Positions 6,022 to 12,557 of a DNA stretch of 12,557 nt are shown here, one piece after another. The stretch is taken from the NCBI GenBank assembly GCA_900764725.1, contig CAAFPB010000103.1, forward strand, positions 1 to 12,557, given 5' to 3'. The first letter of the stretch is position 1. Every line of letters starts with the position of its first letter. The translations under genes were made by a program, and so were the position numbers. The notes beneath the pieces are model-generated. The model did no database searches. It saw nothing but the letters and a program-made list of their open reading frames with translations, and had not been told where the DNA came from. The DNA is from an uncultured Catenibacterium sp. GTDB lineage: Bacteria > Bacillota_I > Bacilli_A > Erysipelotrichales > Coprobacillaceae.

Positions 6022-6678
6022 TTAAATAATACGCTGCTGGTTGATAGATCCTGTTTCCATGAAGTCCAACCATTCACAGATATTAGATGCATGATCACCA
6101 ATTCTTTCTAGATATTTTGCAATCATGAAGTAATCTAAACAATCATCAGCATTTTCACTGTTTTCCTTCATAATCTGTACAATTTCATTCTTAATATCTA
6201 AGAATAAAGCATCAATATCATCATCCATTCTAGAAATGTTATGGGCTTTATCTACATCACCTTCTACAAAGGCCTCAATAGACTTATGCACCATTTCTTT
6301 TGCAGTCTTTAACATATCTGGAATATGTTCTACTGTTCTATAAATATGATCACCAGATAAATCTAAGATAATTTCACAAATATCAGAACACTGGTCACCG
6401 ATTCTTTCTAGATCAGTGACAATCTTTAATGCAGTAGTTACAATACGTAAATCTCTAGCTACTGGCTGCTGTCTTAACATTAACTTAAAACAAATAGATT
6501 CAATAGAACGTTCCATATCATTGATCATACGATCATTTTCCATAACTTCTTTCGCAAGCTTAGTATTCTTGTTTTTAAATGCAGCAATAGTATTTTCTAA
6601 GGCATTCTCTACAAGACCACTCATCTTTTGAAGATCTACATTAAGCGTATCTAGTTCTCTATCAAAACGACTTCTCAT
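6022..6678 (-). CDS. phoU: PhoU phosphate signalling protein
   Basis: A 218-residue all-helical protein with two PhoU repeats (PF01895). Each repeat carries the conserved metal-binding signature: TDLERIGDQCSDICE at 88-102 and KYLERIGDHASNICEW at 188-203. PhoU sits between the Pst transporter and the PhoR kinase and represses signalling when phosphate is plentiful, probably by contacting PstB and the PAS region of PhoR; this is known from E. coli and other relatives. The length is that of ordinary PhoU. The AAGGAG site 8 nt upstream supports the start. It is separated from pstB by 47 nt, the loosest joint of the operon, where a promoter-like sequence occurs; phoP follows after 14 nt. Confidence 0.95.
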   Translation of the reverse strand: MRSRFDRELDTLNVDLQKMSGLVENALENTIAAFKNKNTKLAKEVMENDRMINDMERSIESICFKLMLRQQPVARDLRIVTTALKIVTDLERIGDQCSDICEIILDLSGDHIYRTVEHIPDMLKTAKEMVHKSIEAFVEGDVDKAHNISRMDDDIDALFLDIKNEIVQIMKENSENADDCLDYFMIAKYLERIGDHASNICEWLDFMETGSINQQRII

Positions 6679-6693
6679 AATATTTACTCCTTC

Positions 6694-6722
6694 ATTATAA
6701 TATATTGTTAAAAATTTGTTAA
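6694..6722 (-). promoter_or_regulatory. Promoter-like sequence in the pstB-phoU gap
   Basis: Minus-strand TTAACA (6717-6722, 5 of 6 to consensus), a 17-nt spacer, then a perfect TATAAT (6694-6699). It would start RNA near 6687, inside the phoU ribosome binding site (6687-6692), so the transcript would lack most of that site. It may be an internal promoter for phoU-phoP-phoR or a chance match in AT-rich DNA. TTAACA also resembles one PhoP half-site. Confidence 0.3.
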
Positions 6723-6725
6723 ATA

Positions 6726-7478
6726 TTAACCGAATCTACCAGTAATATAATCTTCTGTTCTCTTATCCTGAGGGAATGAGAAGATCTTTTCTGTATCACC
6801 AGTTTCGATGATTTCACCCTGTAAGAAGAATGCAGTATTGTCTGCAATACGTGAAGCCTGCTGCATGTTATGTGTTACAATCACAATTGTATAGTCTTTC
6901 TTAAGATCCATTAATAAGTCTTCAATCTTAGATGTAGAGATTGGGTCTAAGGCACTTGTAGGTTCATCTAATAAGATAACATCTGGGTTAACAGCTAAAC
7001 ATCTTGCAATACATAATCTCTGCTGCTGACCACCAGATAAACCTAATGCACTTGTATCTAGACGATCTGCAATTTCATCATATAAAGCAGCCTGCTTTAA
7101 TGATCTAATAACGATTTTTTCTAATTCAGCATGATTCTTAATACCATGAATTCTAGGTCCATATGCAATGTTATCAAAGATACTCATTGGGAATGGGTTT
7201 GGCTGCTGGAATACCATACCTACTTTCTTTCTCAATAAAGTTGTATCTACTCTAGGATCAAAGATATCTTCACCATCTAATGTTACCTGACCAGTAATCT
7301 TTACACCTTTTACATAGTCCTGCATACGGTTTAATGTTTTAAGGAATGTAGACTTACCACATCCTGAAGGACCGATGAATGCTGTAATCTTATGTTCTGG
7401 GATATCTAGACTTGTATCCTTTAAGGCATGCTTTTCACCATACCATAAGTTTAAATTCTTAATTTCCATTTTATTCAT
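6726..7478 (-). CDS. pstB: Phosphate ABC transporter ATP-binding protein PstB
   Basis: The ATPase that drives phosphate import through PstC/PstA; a cytoplasmic membrane-associated dimer. In its 250 residues the ABC motifs are complete: Walker A GPSGCGKS (36-43), Q-loop QQPNPFP (91-97, the PstB-typical form), signature LSGGQQQR (147-154), Walker B VILLDE (167-172) and H-loop His203. The C-terminal [10 protein letters not shown] is characteristic of PstB. The start follows a GAGGT site 8 nt upstream; Met4 is a less well placed alternative. It lies 14 nt after pstA and 47 nt before phoU. Confidence 0.97.
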   Translation of the reverse strand: MNKMEIKNLNLWYGEKHALKDTSLDIPEHKITAFIGPSGCGKSTFLKTLNRMQDYVKGVKITGQVTLDGEDIFDPRVDTTLLRKKVGMVFQQPNPFPMSIFDNIAYGPRIHGIKNHAELEKIVIRSLKQAALYDEIADRLDTSALGLSGGQQQRLCIARCLAVNPDVILLDEPTSALDPISTSKIEDLLMDLKKDYTIVIVTHNMQQASRIADNTAFFLQGEIIETGDTEKIFSFPQDKRTEDYITGRFG

Positions 7479-7492
7479 ATATATTTACCTCA

Positions 7493-8425
7493 TTATTTTG
7501 CTTTTTCTACATTAAACTTACTTGATAGCCATTTAGCGATAAAGTTCATGATTAATACAAGGATAATCAAGATCATCGCAATTACAAAGGCTTGTCCGTA
7601 TTCTGCATTACTCATTGCCATATAAAGCTGGATTGTAAGTGTTCCACCACTTTCCATTAAGTGTGTGAAGAATCCTCTTGGCATGAAGTAACCACTACCT
7701 GCTGTAAATAATAAGGCAGCTGATTCAGCAACAATACGTCCCATACCAAGGATAACACCAGTTAAGATACCAGGCATTGCACTTGGAAGGATTACAGTAC
7801 GAATCATATACCACTTAGTTGAACCAATACCTAATGCAGCTTCACGATATGAAGAAGGAACTGATTCTAAGGCAACCTGAGTGTTTCTAATAATAATTGG
7901 TAAGATAAGAATAGTTAATGTGAAACAACCATTTAAGACTGAATAACCTAGTCCTAACATTTCACCAAAGAAGATCATACCAAATAAACCAAAGATAATA
8001 GATGGAATACCTGATAATACTTCTGTTGTAAATGAGACTGCCGCAACGAATTTCTTATTCTTTGCATATTCATTTAAGTAAATCGCAGCACCAATACCAA
8101 TTGGGCAGGCAAATAGTAATGTACCTACGACAATATAAAGAGTATTGATGATATTTCCTAATAAACCTTCAGGGTTCAATAATTGACTCTGTGGTTCAAT
8201 TAAATTCTTGAACTGGAAATGTGGGATGGCTTTAGAGAATACATAACCAATAATAACAAGAATCAAGATACTAGAGAAACCAGCACATAGATAAATAAGT
8301 CCACGTAGTATAGTGTCTCCTATTCTTTTCTTTTTATGATATAACGTTCTATCCACAGCGTTCACTTCCTTTAATGGGGACGTAGCTGATACTTTTTTAG
8401 AATCTGCTTTATCCATTTTCTTCAC
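7493..8425 (-). CDS. pstA: Phosphate ABC transporter permease PstA
   Basis: One of two membrane permeases of the phosphate importer, 310 residues with about six membrane segments (near 38-62, 90-118, 133-158, 162-180, 217-240 and 276-300). The permease EAA loop that contacts PstB is REAALGIGSTKWYMIRTVIL, starting at 194 and continuing to PSAMPGI. A basic, polar N-terminal tail of about 37 residues precedes the first membrane segment and is longer than needed for the fold; its role is unknown. The order pstS-pstC-pstA decides between the two permease names. The start codon overlaps the end of pstC by 17 nt, so translation is probably coupled. Confidence 0.95.
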   Translation of the reverse strand: MKKMDKADSKKVSATSPLKEVNAVDRTLYHKKKRIGDTILRGLIYLCAGFSSILILVIIGYVFSKAIPHFQFKNLIEPQSQLLNPEGLLGNIINTLYIVVGTLLFACPIGIGAAIYLNEYAKNKKFVAAVSFTTEVLSGIPSIIFGLFGMIFFGEMLGLGYSVLNGCFTLTILILPIIIRNTQVALESVPSSYREAALGIGSTKWYMIRTVILPSAMPGILTGVILGMGRIVAESAALLFTAGSGYFMPRGFFTHLMESGGTLTIQLYMAMSNAEYGQAFVIAMILIILVLIMNFIAKWLSSKFNVEKAK

Positions 8426-9326
8426 CCTTCTTTAGAATCTTCATTAAGACGATATTGATCACCATAATGAAGATAAATAATACTAAACCGATTGTAAATA
8501 ATACTTGTCTATGTACACCACTTGAGTAAGACATTTCAGATACGATAGCTGTTGTTAAGAAACGTACTGAATTGAATGGTGCAGGTAAGTTAACTGCATT
8601 ACCAGCAACAAGCAAGATTGCCATTGCTTCACCAATAGCACGTCCAACACCTAATACAATGGCACTCATGATACCATTCTTAGCAGCTGGAATAACGACT
8701 TTAAAGATTGTCTGAATCTTAGTTGCACCAAGTGCATAAGAACTTAATCTCAAGTGATTAGGAACAGTTTCTAGTGCTGTTTCTGATACATTGATTAATG
8801 TTGGTAAAATCATGATGACTAATACAATAATTGCAGCAATTAAGTTTGCCCCACCAGTGAACTGATGTCCTTTACTTGAATGATAGAATAGCTTTTCTAA
8901 TTTATACATCTGTGGGTTGATGATTAAGATACCAAGTAACCCATAAACAACTGATGGAATACCAGCTAATAATTCAATAGCTGCTTTCATAACCTTCTTT
9001 GGAGTACCTGTGACCATTTCACTTAATGCAGCGGCTGTAAATAAACCAACAGGAATTGCGATTAAGACTGCAAGTAAAGTACCAACAATAGAAGTTAAAA
9101 TAATATAAAGAATACCGTATTTTCCTTGTGAAGGAACCCATTCTGTTTTAAATAAGATATTTCCGATACCAACCTTAGCAAGTGCAGGTGTGCCGCTATA
9201 GATCATGTAGGCAGTAATAGCGACGACCGCAACTATTGAAAAAGCAGCACATACACTAACGATTAATGCGGCTGCCTTTTCTGATGCTTGTCTACTTTTA
9301 TTGGTACCAACAATGCTATTTAGCAC
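8409..9326 (-). CDS. pstC: Phosphate ABC transporter permease PstC
   Basis: The second membrane permease, 305 residues, with about six membrane segments (near 20-43, 71-103, 118-137, 161-184, 219-243 and 275-297). The EAA loop at about 194-220 reads YALGATKIQTIFKVVIPAAK, then NGI. It begins 11 nt before the end of pstS and ends 17 nt into pstA, so it is bound into the operon by overlap on both sides. PstC is assigned because it is the permease directly after the binding protein and carries the PstC-style WVPSQGKYGI segment (63-72) after the first membrane span. Confidence 0.95.
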   Translation of the reverse strand: MLNSIVGTNKSRQASEKAAALIVSVCAAFSIVAVVAITAYMIYSGTPALAKVGIGNILFKTEWVPSQGKYGILYIILTSIVGTLLAVLIAIPVGLFTAAALSEMVTGTPKKVMKAAIELLAGIPSVVYGLLGILIINPQMYKLEKLFYHSSKGHQFTGGANLIAAIIVLVIMILPTLINVSETALETVPNHLRLSSYALGATKIQTIFKVVIPAAKNGIMSAIVLGVGRAIGEAMAILLVAGNAVNLPAPFNSVRFLTTAIVSEMSYSSGVHRQVLFTIGLVLFIFIMVINIVLMKILKKGEENG

Positions 9327-10152
9327 TGATTAGACCTACTTTTTTAATGATAGCCTGCCCTTCATCACTATCAATGTAATCGAATAATGCCTGAACTAAT
9401 TTAGACTGCTTTTCAATTTTACCCTTAGTAGCCATTACGAATGGTCTCTGTAATGCATATTTACCAGCTTTGATGTTCTTAACTGTACATTCTTCACCAT
9501 CTAACTGTAATGTGCTGATTGATTTATCAACAGCATCTAAAGATACATAACCAATAGCACCTTCAATAGAAGCACATTTAGCAACAACTGCACCAGTATT
9601 ATCTAATTCCTGTGCATATTTACATTTATCTTTTACTTCTAATAATTCTTCGAAAGCACCTCTAGTACCAGAAGCAGCTTCTCTACCAATAACAACGATC
9701 TTTTCGTCTTTACCACCAAGTTCTTTCCAGTTAGTGATTTCACCAGTATAGATCTTAGTTAACTGTTCTTTAGTTACATTCTTAACAGTATTATTCTTGT
9801 TAATAGCAACTGCGATACCATCGATAGCCACGATGTTTTCTTCAAGACCCTGGCTCTTTTCTTCATCAGTTAATGCTCTTGAAGAATCACCGATATCAGC
9901 CTTACCACTTAATACTGAAGCAATACCAGCAGATGACCCAGTGAACTGAGCTTCAACTGTAACGTTAGGGTTCTTTTCTTTGAAAGATTCGCCTAAGGCA
10001 GTAACGAATTTTTCCATTGATGTAGAACCATCAAGTGAGATCTTTCCTGATAAATCTCCTGAACCAGCACTTGAAGAATCTTTAGATCCTCCACAACCAG
10101 CAAGTGAGAATGCAAGTACACATGTAAGTACAAGCGTTAATATTTTTTTCAT
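9316..10152 (-). CDS. pstS: Phosphate-binding lipoprotein PstS
   Basis: The extracellular phosphate receptor of the importer, 278 residues. A signal peptide ends in lipobox LAGC (Cys20 lipidated), followed by a Gly/Ser-rich linker that tethers the protein to the membrane. Phosphate-contact loops typical of PstS are visible: the GSTSMEK segment near 43, TGSSAGI near 71 and REAASGTRGAFEE near 157. This is the short Gram-positive form (about 280 residues rather than the 320-345 of proteobacteria). It is first in the operon, with a GGGAGG site about 12 nt upstream (slightly long spacing). A PhoP-box-like array lies 66-104 nt upstream, so induction in low phosphate is likely. Confidence 0.97.
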   Translation of the reverse strand: MKKILTLVLTCVLAFSLAGCGGSKDSSSAGSGDLSGKISLDGSTSMEKFVTALGESFKEKNPNVTVEAQFTGSSAGIASVLSGKADIGDSSRALTDEEKSQGLEENIVAIDGIAVAINKNNTVKNVTKEQLTKIYTGEITNWKELGGKDEKIVVIGREAASGTRGAFEELLEVKDKCKYAQELDNTGAVVAKCASIEGAIGYVSLDAVDKSISTLQLDGEECTVKNIKAGKYALQRPFVMATKGKIEKQSKLVQALFDYIDSDEGQAIIKKVGLISAK

Positions 10153-10217
10153 ATTTACTTTTTTCCTCCCGTCTTCTTAAGACACCTACATCATAGATTT
10201 TTCTTCTTAACAAAAAA

Positions 10218-10255
10218 ATCATATTTGTGTATGTATTATCTTAAGATTATGTAAA
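10218..10255 (-). promoter_or_regulatory. Candidate PhoP box and -10 for the pst-pho operon
   Basis: On the minus strand TTTACA (10250-10255), TTAAGA (10239-10244) and CATACA (10228-10233) are separated by exactly 5 nt each, giving the 11-bp period of Bacillus-type PhoP boxes (TT[ATC]ACA repeats). They match that consensus at 6, 5 and 4 positions. A TATGAT at 10218-10223 could be the -10. There is no good -35, as expected for an activated promoter. A second TATGAT at 10190-10195 is an alternative -10. Confidence 0.5.
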
Positions 10256-10285
10256 TGTGATTTTTCATTTTTTACATAAATACGG

Positions 10286-10314
10286 TTGTTTTATTGTACA
10301 AACAATAGTACAAT
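10286..10314 (+). promoter_or_regulatory. Candidate yitT promoter with overlapping inverted repeat
   Basis: TTGTTT (10286-10291), a 17-nt spacer and TACAAT (10309-10314) lie 33 nt before the yitT ATG. ATTGTAC (10293-10299) and GTACAAT (10308-10314) form a perfect inverted repeat with an 8-nt centre that covers the spacer and the -10, where a repressor could block it. No known operator type is recognised. Confidence 0.4.
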
Positions 10315-10347
10315 TTGGTCGAATTTTCGGAGGTGAATGTTAAATTT

Positions 10348-11229
10348 ATGTTATATGAAAAGGAAATACAACAAAAAAGATCAATAAAAGCCCTCAAATC
10401 ATTTGTATGTGTTATTCTAGCATCATGTTTAATGGCCTTTAATATTAAGACATTTGTACGTTCTGGTGATTTAGTACCTGGTGGTATTACTGGTATGACA
10501 CTATTAATACAAAGAATAATGTTAAAGTATGCTAACATTTCTATACCATATTCAGTGCTTAATATTTCATTAAATGCGATACCTGCTATTATTGGTTTTA
10601 AACTTATTTCAAAACGTTTTACTGGTTATAGTGTATTAATGATTGTTTTAAACTCATTCTTAGTTGATTTGATTCCTACTTATAAGGTAACAACTGATCC
10701 ATTACTTATTGCTTTATTTGGTGGTTTATTAAATGGTTTAGCTATTTCTATTGCCTTATATGGTAAAGCAAGTTCTGGAGGAACAGACTTTATTGCAGTC
10801 TATATTCATCGTAAGTGGAATATTTCTTCTTGGAATATTATTCTAGGTTTTAATATTATTCTATTATTAATTTCTGGAATGTTATTTGGATTTGAAGCAT
10901 CTCTTTATTCTATTGTCTTCCAGTTCGTATCTACTCAGGCAATAGATACATTCCATAAATCAGATCAGCAGATGACATTATTTATCATATCTAATAAAGC
11001 AGATGAATTAGAAAGAGAATTACTTATTAAGACACATCATGGTATGACTCGTTTTACTGGTGAAGGATCTCATACACATGAAGATCGTGTGATGCTTTAT
11101 ACAGTTGTCAGTGCTGCAGAAGTGAATGATGTTTATGAAATTATTAAAAGTATTGATAAACAGGCATTTGTGAATATTGTCAAAACAAATGCTGTTAAAG
11201 GAAGGTTCTATCAGGAACCTATTGATTAA
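10348..11229 (+). CDS. YitT-family membrane protein with C-terminal DUF2179 domain
   Basis: A 293-residue integral membrane protein of the YitT family (PF02588, about five to six membrane segments within residues 18-200), followed by a soluble DUF2179 domain (PF10035) at about 209-288. Family features include the GDLVPGGITG turn (40-49), ASSGGTDFIA (141-150) and HGMTRFTGEG (231-240). The biochemical role of the family is not established; transport is often guessed. I place the start at the ATG at 10348 because GGAGGTG lies 12 nt upstream; a TTG at 10315 in the same frame has no ribosome binding site and sits at the expected RNA start. It is the only large gene on the plus strand, divergent from pstS and ended by its own terminator. 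Confidence 0.9.
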   Translation: MLYEKEIQQKRSIKALKSFVCVILASCLMAFNIKTFVRSGDLVPGGITGMTLLIQRIMLKYANISIPYSVLNISLNAIPAIIGFKLISKRFTGYSVLMIVLNSFLVDLIPTYKVTTDPLLIALFGGLLNGLAISIALYGKASSGGTDFIAVYIHRKWNISSWNIILGFNIILLLISGMLFGFEASLYSIVFQFVSTQAIDTFHKSDQQMTLFIISNKADELERELLIKTHHGMTRFTGEGSHTHEDRVMLYTVVSAAEVNDVYEIIKSIDKQAFVNIVKTNAVKGRFYQEPID

Positions 11230-11253
11230 CCTAGGACATGTCCTAGGTTTTTT
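11228..11253 (+). terminator. yitT terminator
   Basis: AACCTAGGA pairs with TCCTAGGTT around CATG (9 bp, perfect), followed by a run of six T overlapping the end of the stem. The first stem bases are the last two of the TAA stop. Confidence 0.88.
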
Positions 11254-11258
11254 AATGC

Positions 11259-11284
11259 AAAAAATAAGCAGGTCTCCCTACTTA
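11259..11284 (-). terminator. Terminator of the inositol-monophosphatase-family gene
   Basis: On the minus strand TAAGTAGG pairs with CCTGCTTA (8 bp, one G-U) around a GAGA loop, followed by TTTTTT. The stop codon at 11278-11280 lies inside the 5' arm. It stands back to back with the yitT terminator, so the two convergent genes are separately insulated. Confidence 0.82.
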
Positions 11285-12057
11285 TTAATACATTGAGATA
11301 TAATATCGTGAACGATGTTTTCTTTGCCTACAACTAAATTTGTGATTAATTGGTTTTTAATTGGATGTCCACGATAATCACATAGTATGCCGCCAGCTTC
11401 TTCTAAAATAACTTTACCAGCAGCATAGTCCCATAACTTAACACGACGTTCCAAATAAGCCTCTACACGCCCACAGGCTGTCCATGCAATATCTAATGCA
11501 CAAGAACCACTACGACGTATATCAGAACAATGCTTCATAACTTCTTTAATTGTATGGAAGTTCTTATCCAGCATTTCATCATCTTTATAATAAGGACTTG
11601 TTCCTACAGATACTAAGCTTAATGAGAGGTTCTCTTGATGGCTTACATGAATACGATGTTCATTAAGATACGCACCTTGTCCTTTAATACCATAAAACAG
11701 CTCACGCATATAAGGGTTATAAATCAACCCTATTGTTGGTTCACCATTTTCTAACAATGCCAATGAAATGACACTGCAATGATAGTCATGAATAAGATTT
11801 GTTGTACCATCTACTGGATCTAATACCCAGCATGGTTGACTTAAATCCACTTCATTGATCTCTTCCTCGCTCATGAACTGTACATCAGGATATTTATCCA
11901 TTAAACATGTCTTGATTTGATCCTGTACAATGAGGTCTATTTCGGTTACATAATCATCTTTCCCTTTAGAATAGATTGAATCATCCCTTAACTGCCCCAT
12001 AATATATTCACCAGCATGATAAAGCACTTCTTTTAAATAATTCACATCGTAATTCAT
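11278..12057 (-). CDS. Inositol-monophosphatase-family phosphatase
   Basis: A 259-residue cytoplasmic Mg2+-dependent sugar or nucleotide phosphatase of the IMPase superfamily (PF00459). The metal site is complete: SEEE (Glu64/Glu65), LDPVDGTTN (Asp80, Asp83) and WDYAAGKVILEEAGG (Asp210). The length is typical. The substrate cannot be fixed from sequence: inositol-1-phosphate, fructose-1,6-bisphosphate, NADP or 3'-phosphoadenosine phosphate are all handled by members. The ribosome binding site AGAGGAAG sits 6 nt upstream of the ATG. An extended -10 and a short inverted repeat lie directly upstream, and the gene is monocistronic with its own terminator. It is next to the phosphate genes but separated from them by yitT, so a shared role is not implied. 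Confidence 0.92.
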   Translation of the reverse strand: MNYDVNYLKEVLYHAGEYIMGQLRDDSIYSKGKDDYVTEIDLIVQDQIKTCLMDKYPDVQFMSEEEINEVDLSQPCWVLDPVDGTTNLIHDYHCSVISLALLENGEPTIGLIYNPYMRELFYGIKGQGAYLNEHRIHVSHQENLSLSLVSVGTSPYYKDDEMLDKNFHTIKEVMKHCSDIRRSGSCALDIAWTACGRVEAYLERRVKLWDYAAGKVILEEAGGILCDYRGHPIKNQLITNLVVGKENIVHDIISQCINK

Positions 12058-12073
12058 ATAACTTCCTCTCTGT

Positions 12074-12090
12074 GCTCAAGTATAGCACTT
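12074..12090 (-). promoter_or_regulatory. Extended -10 promoter of the phosphatase gene, inside a small dyad
   Basis: Minus-strand TGCTATACT (12079-12087) is an extended -10. It would start RNA near 12072, about 15 nt before the ATG. GTGCT and AGCAC arms, 7 nt apart, flank the -10 and could form an operator. No clear -35 is seen, which is usual for extended -10 promoters. Confidence 0.4.
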
Positions 12091-12140
12091 CATATAATAT
12101 CTATGGTTATATTCAAATGAAGAGTATCTAAATTGTTTGT

Positions 12141-12167
12141 AAAAAAAGAATCCTCCTATTGGAGGAT
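12141..12167 (-). terminator. Terminator of the right-end small transcription unit
   Basis: On the minus strand ATCCTCC pairs with GGAGGAT around AATA (7 bp, perfect, 12150-12167), then TC and seven T (12141-12147). It lies upstream of the phosphatase promoter, so it must end RNA arriving from 12170-12557. Confidence 0.82.
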
Positions 12168-12313
12168 CATTCACTACATAAATATTCTTTTGGCTTGATA
12201 TGGATGAAATATGAATGCAGTGGCTGTTTTTCAATCAATGCCCTAATGATTAAAAGGATCAGCGTTCCTAGGAAAATCGAAGTTATAATAAGTTAAAAGT
12301 ATGAGGGTTTCAT
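12167..12313 (-). pseudogene. Small hydrophobic-protein frame broken by TAA
   Basis: The frame starts ATG at 12313 overlapping the stop of the upstream 23-codon frame (TAATG), reads MKPSYF, meets TAA at 12293-12295, then stays open for 41 codons. It holds a single membrane-type segment (IITSIFLGTLILLIIRALI), then a tail with HSYF and KPKEY, and ends TGA at 12167-12169, inside the edge of the terminator stem. A hydrophobic helix followed by a charged tail is reminiscent of Fst/Ldr-type small toxins, but the length and tail do not match closely. The tight fit of coupling, helix and terminator suggests a once-working gene. No alternative start with a ribosome binding site is seen after the TAA. 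Confidence 0.35.
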
Positions 12314-12384
12314 TAATTACTCACTTTATATCCATGTTCAATAAGGGATTTAATTATTAGAATACTCTTACGAGCAGTGATCAT
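12313..12384 (-). CDS. 23-codon small ORF with start codon inside a hairpin
   Basis: ATG at 12384, 23 codons, TAA at 12313-12315; the product starts MITARKSILIIKSLIEHGY. AGGA (12390-12393) lies 5 nt before the ATG. The ATG is in the 3' arm of a 9-bp stem (12382-12390/12403-12411) and AGGA is at its bulge, so translation would need the stem to open. The stop overlaps the ATG of the next frame by 1 nt. The stretch LIIKSLIEHG resembles LIIRALIEKQ of that next frame, so the two may be related. It could be a leader peptide, a short toxin-like peptide, or a remnant: the frame is open upstream to 12445 without a start. Confidence 0.3.
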   Translation of the reverse strand: MITARKSILIIKSLIEHGYKVSN

Positions 12385-12516
12385 TCTTATCCTCGCACCC
12401 GAATAAGAATGTACAGGAGATGCAGATACATCTGCACAAGATCATGAGGTCCCTACACCTCACGATATGTATAACTAGATTTTCCTATCTTAAGACCTTA
12501 ATCTTAAGATGATAAT

Positions 12517-12545
12517 ATATTATCACCTTATTGGTATTTTATCAA
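12517..12545 (-). promoter_or_regulatory. Promoter of the right-end small transcription unit
   Basis: Minus-strand TTGATA (12540-12545, 5 of 6), a 17-nt spacer, and TAATAT (12517-12522) preceded by TGA, which makes an extended -10. RNA would start near 12510, exactly at the first base of a 9-bp hairpin. Confidence 0.45.
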
Positions 12546-12557
12546 TATTTATAATAA

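Larger units (their letters stand above)
12143..12510 (-). ncRNA. Structured small transcript, coding or non-coding
   Basis: A unit inferred from a promoter (12517-12545), a terminator (12141-12167) and four hairpins near its 5' end on the minus strand: 12487-12495/12502-12510 (9 bp, beginning at the expected first base), 12445-12450/12457-12462, 12421-12426/12431-12436, and 12382-12390/12403-12411 with an inner 3-bp stem. The last one contains the start codon of a 23-codon frame. The 500-base stretch right of the phosphatase gene has no other gene-like content. The unit could be a regulatory RNA, a leader-controlled toxin-like mRNA, or a decayed small gene pair. Confidence 0.4.

Noticed and set aside
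9980..10180. Plus-strand 66-codon open frame opposite the pstS start
   Set aside because: It is antisense to the signal peptide and linker region of pstS and runs through the pstS ribosome binding site.
10315..10347. Upstream TTG start for yitT
   Set aside because: It has no ribosome binding site and coincides with the predicted RNA start, while the ATG at 10348 follows GGAGGTG.
10272..10538. Minus-strand 88-codon open frame
   Set aside because: It is antisense to the start of yitT and overlaps the divergent promoter region; yitT is clearly the real gene.
12360..12510. Hairpin cluster as a CRISPR array or a known riboswitch
   Set aside because: The hairpins differ in sequence and have no regular repeat-spacer pattern. 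I could not match the cores of TPP, SAM, glycine, c-di-GMP or T-box leaders.

Overview
The window reads as a low-GC, Gram-positive gut-type Firmicute. Intergenic DNA is very AT-rich, ribosome binding sites are mostly strong (GGAGG/AGGAG type), rho-independent terminators are frequent, and surface proteins carry Gram-positive lipoboxes. The protein styles (long N-terminal dUTPase, YitT with DUF2179, Ltp-repeat membrane protein) fit Erysipelotrichales-like bacteria; this placement is inferred from style and was not computed.

The core (about 3.65-10.15 kb, minus strand) is a complete phosphate-acquisition and phosphate-sensing operon in the order pstS-pstC-pstA-pstB-phoU-phoP-phoR. PstS lipoprotein captures phosphate outside the cell, PstC/PstA form the channel and PstB powers it. 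PhoU links transporter state to the sensor kinase PhoR, which phosphorylates the regulator PhoP. A PhoP-box-like set of three hexamers at 11-bp period lies upstream of pstS, so the operon probably controls itself. Genes are tightly packed (overlaps of 17, 11 and 1 nt, or gaps of 14 nt); the 47-nt pstB-phoU gap is the only loose joint.

Left of the operon, still on the minus strand, are separate units: a multi-spanning membrane protein with a PASTA domain and two Ltp repeats (possible surface or phage-exclusion protein), a small lipoprotein of unknown function, and a two-gene unit of dUTPase and a CapA-like metallophosphatase lipoprotein. Most are ended by hairpin terminators that touch or overlap the stop codon. 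At the extreme left (1-170) is a GC-richer segment that folds, on the plus strand, into a three-way junction with two GNRA-capped arms. It looks like the 3' part of a structured non-coding RNA of unresolved class.

Right of the operon, yitT runs divergently from pstS and converges on an inositol-monophosphatase-family gene, with back-to-back terminators between them. The last 500 bases hold no ordinary gene but are not empty. A minus-strand promoter, four hairpins, a 23-codon reading frame with its start buried in a hairpin, a coupled hydrophobic frame broken by an in-frame TAA, and a strong terminator together look like one small self-contained transcription unit. The two least explained parts of the window are this unit and the left-end RNA.
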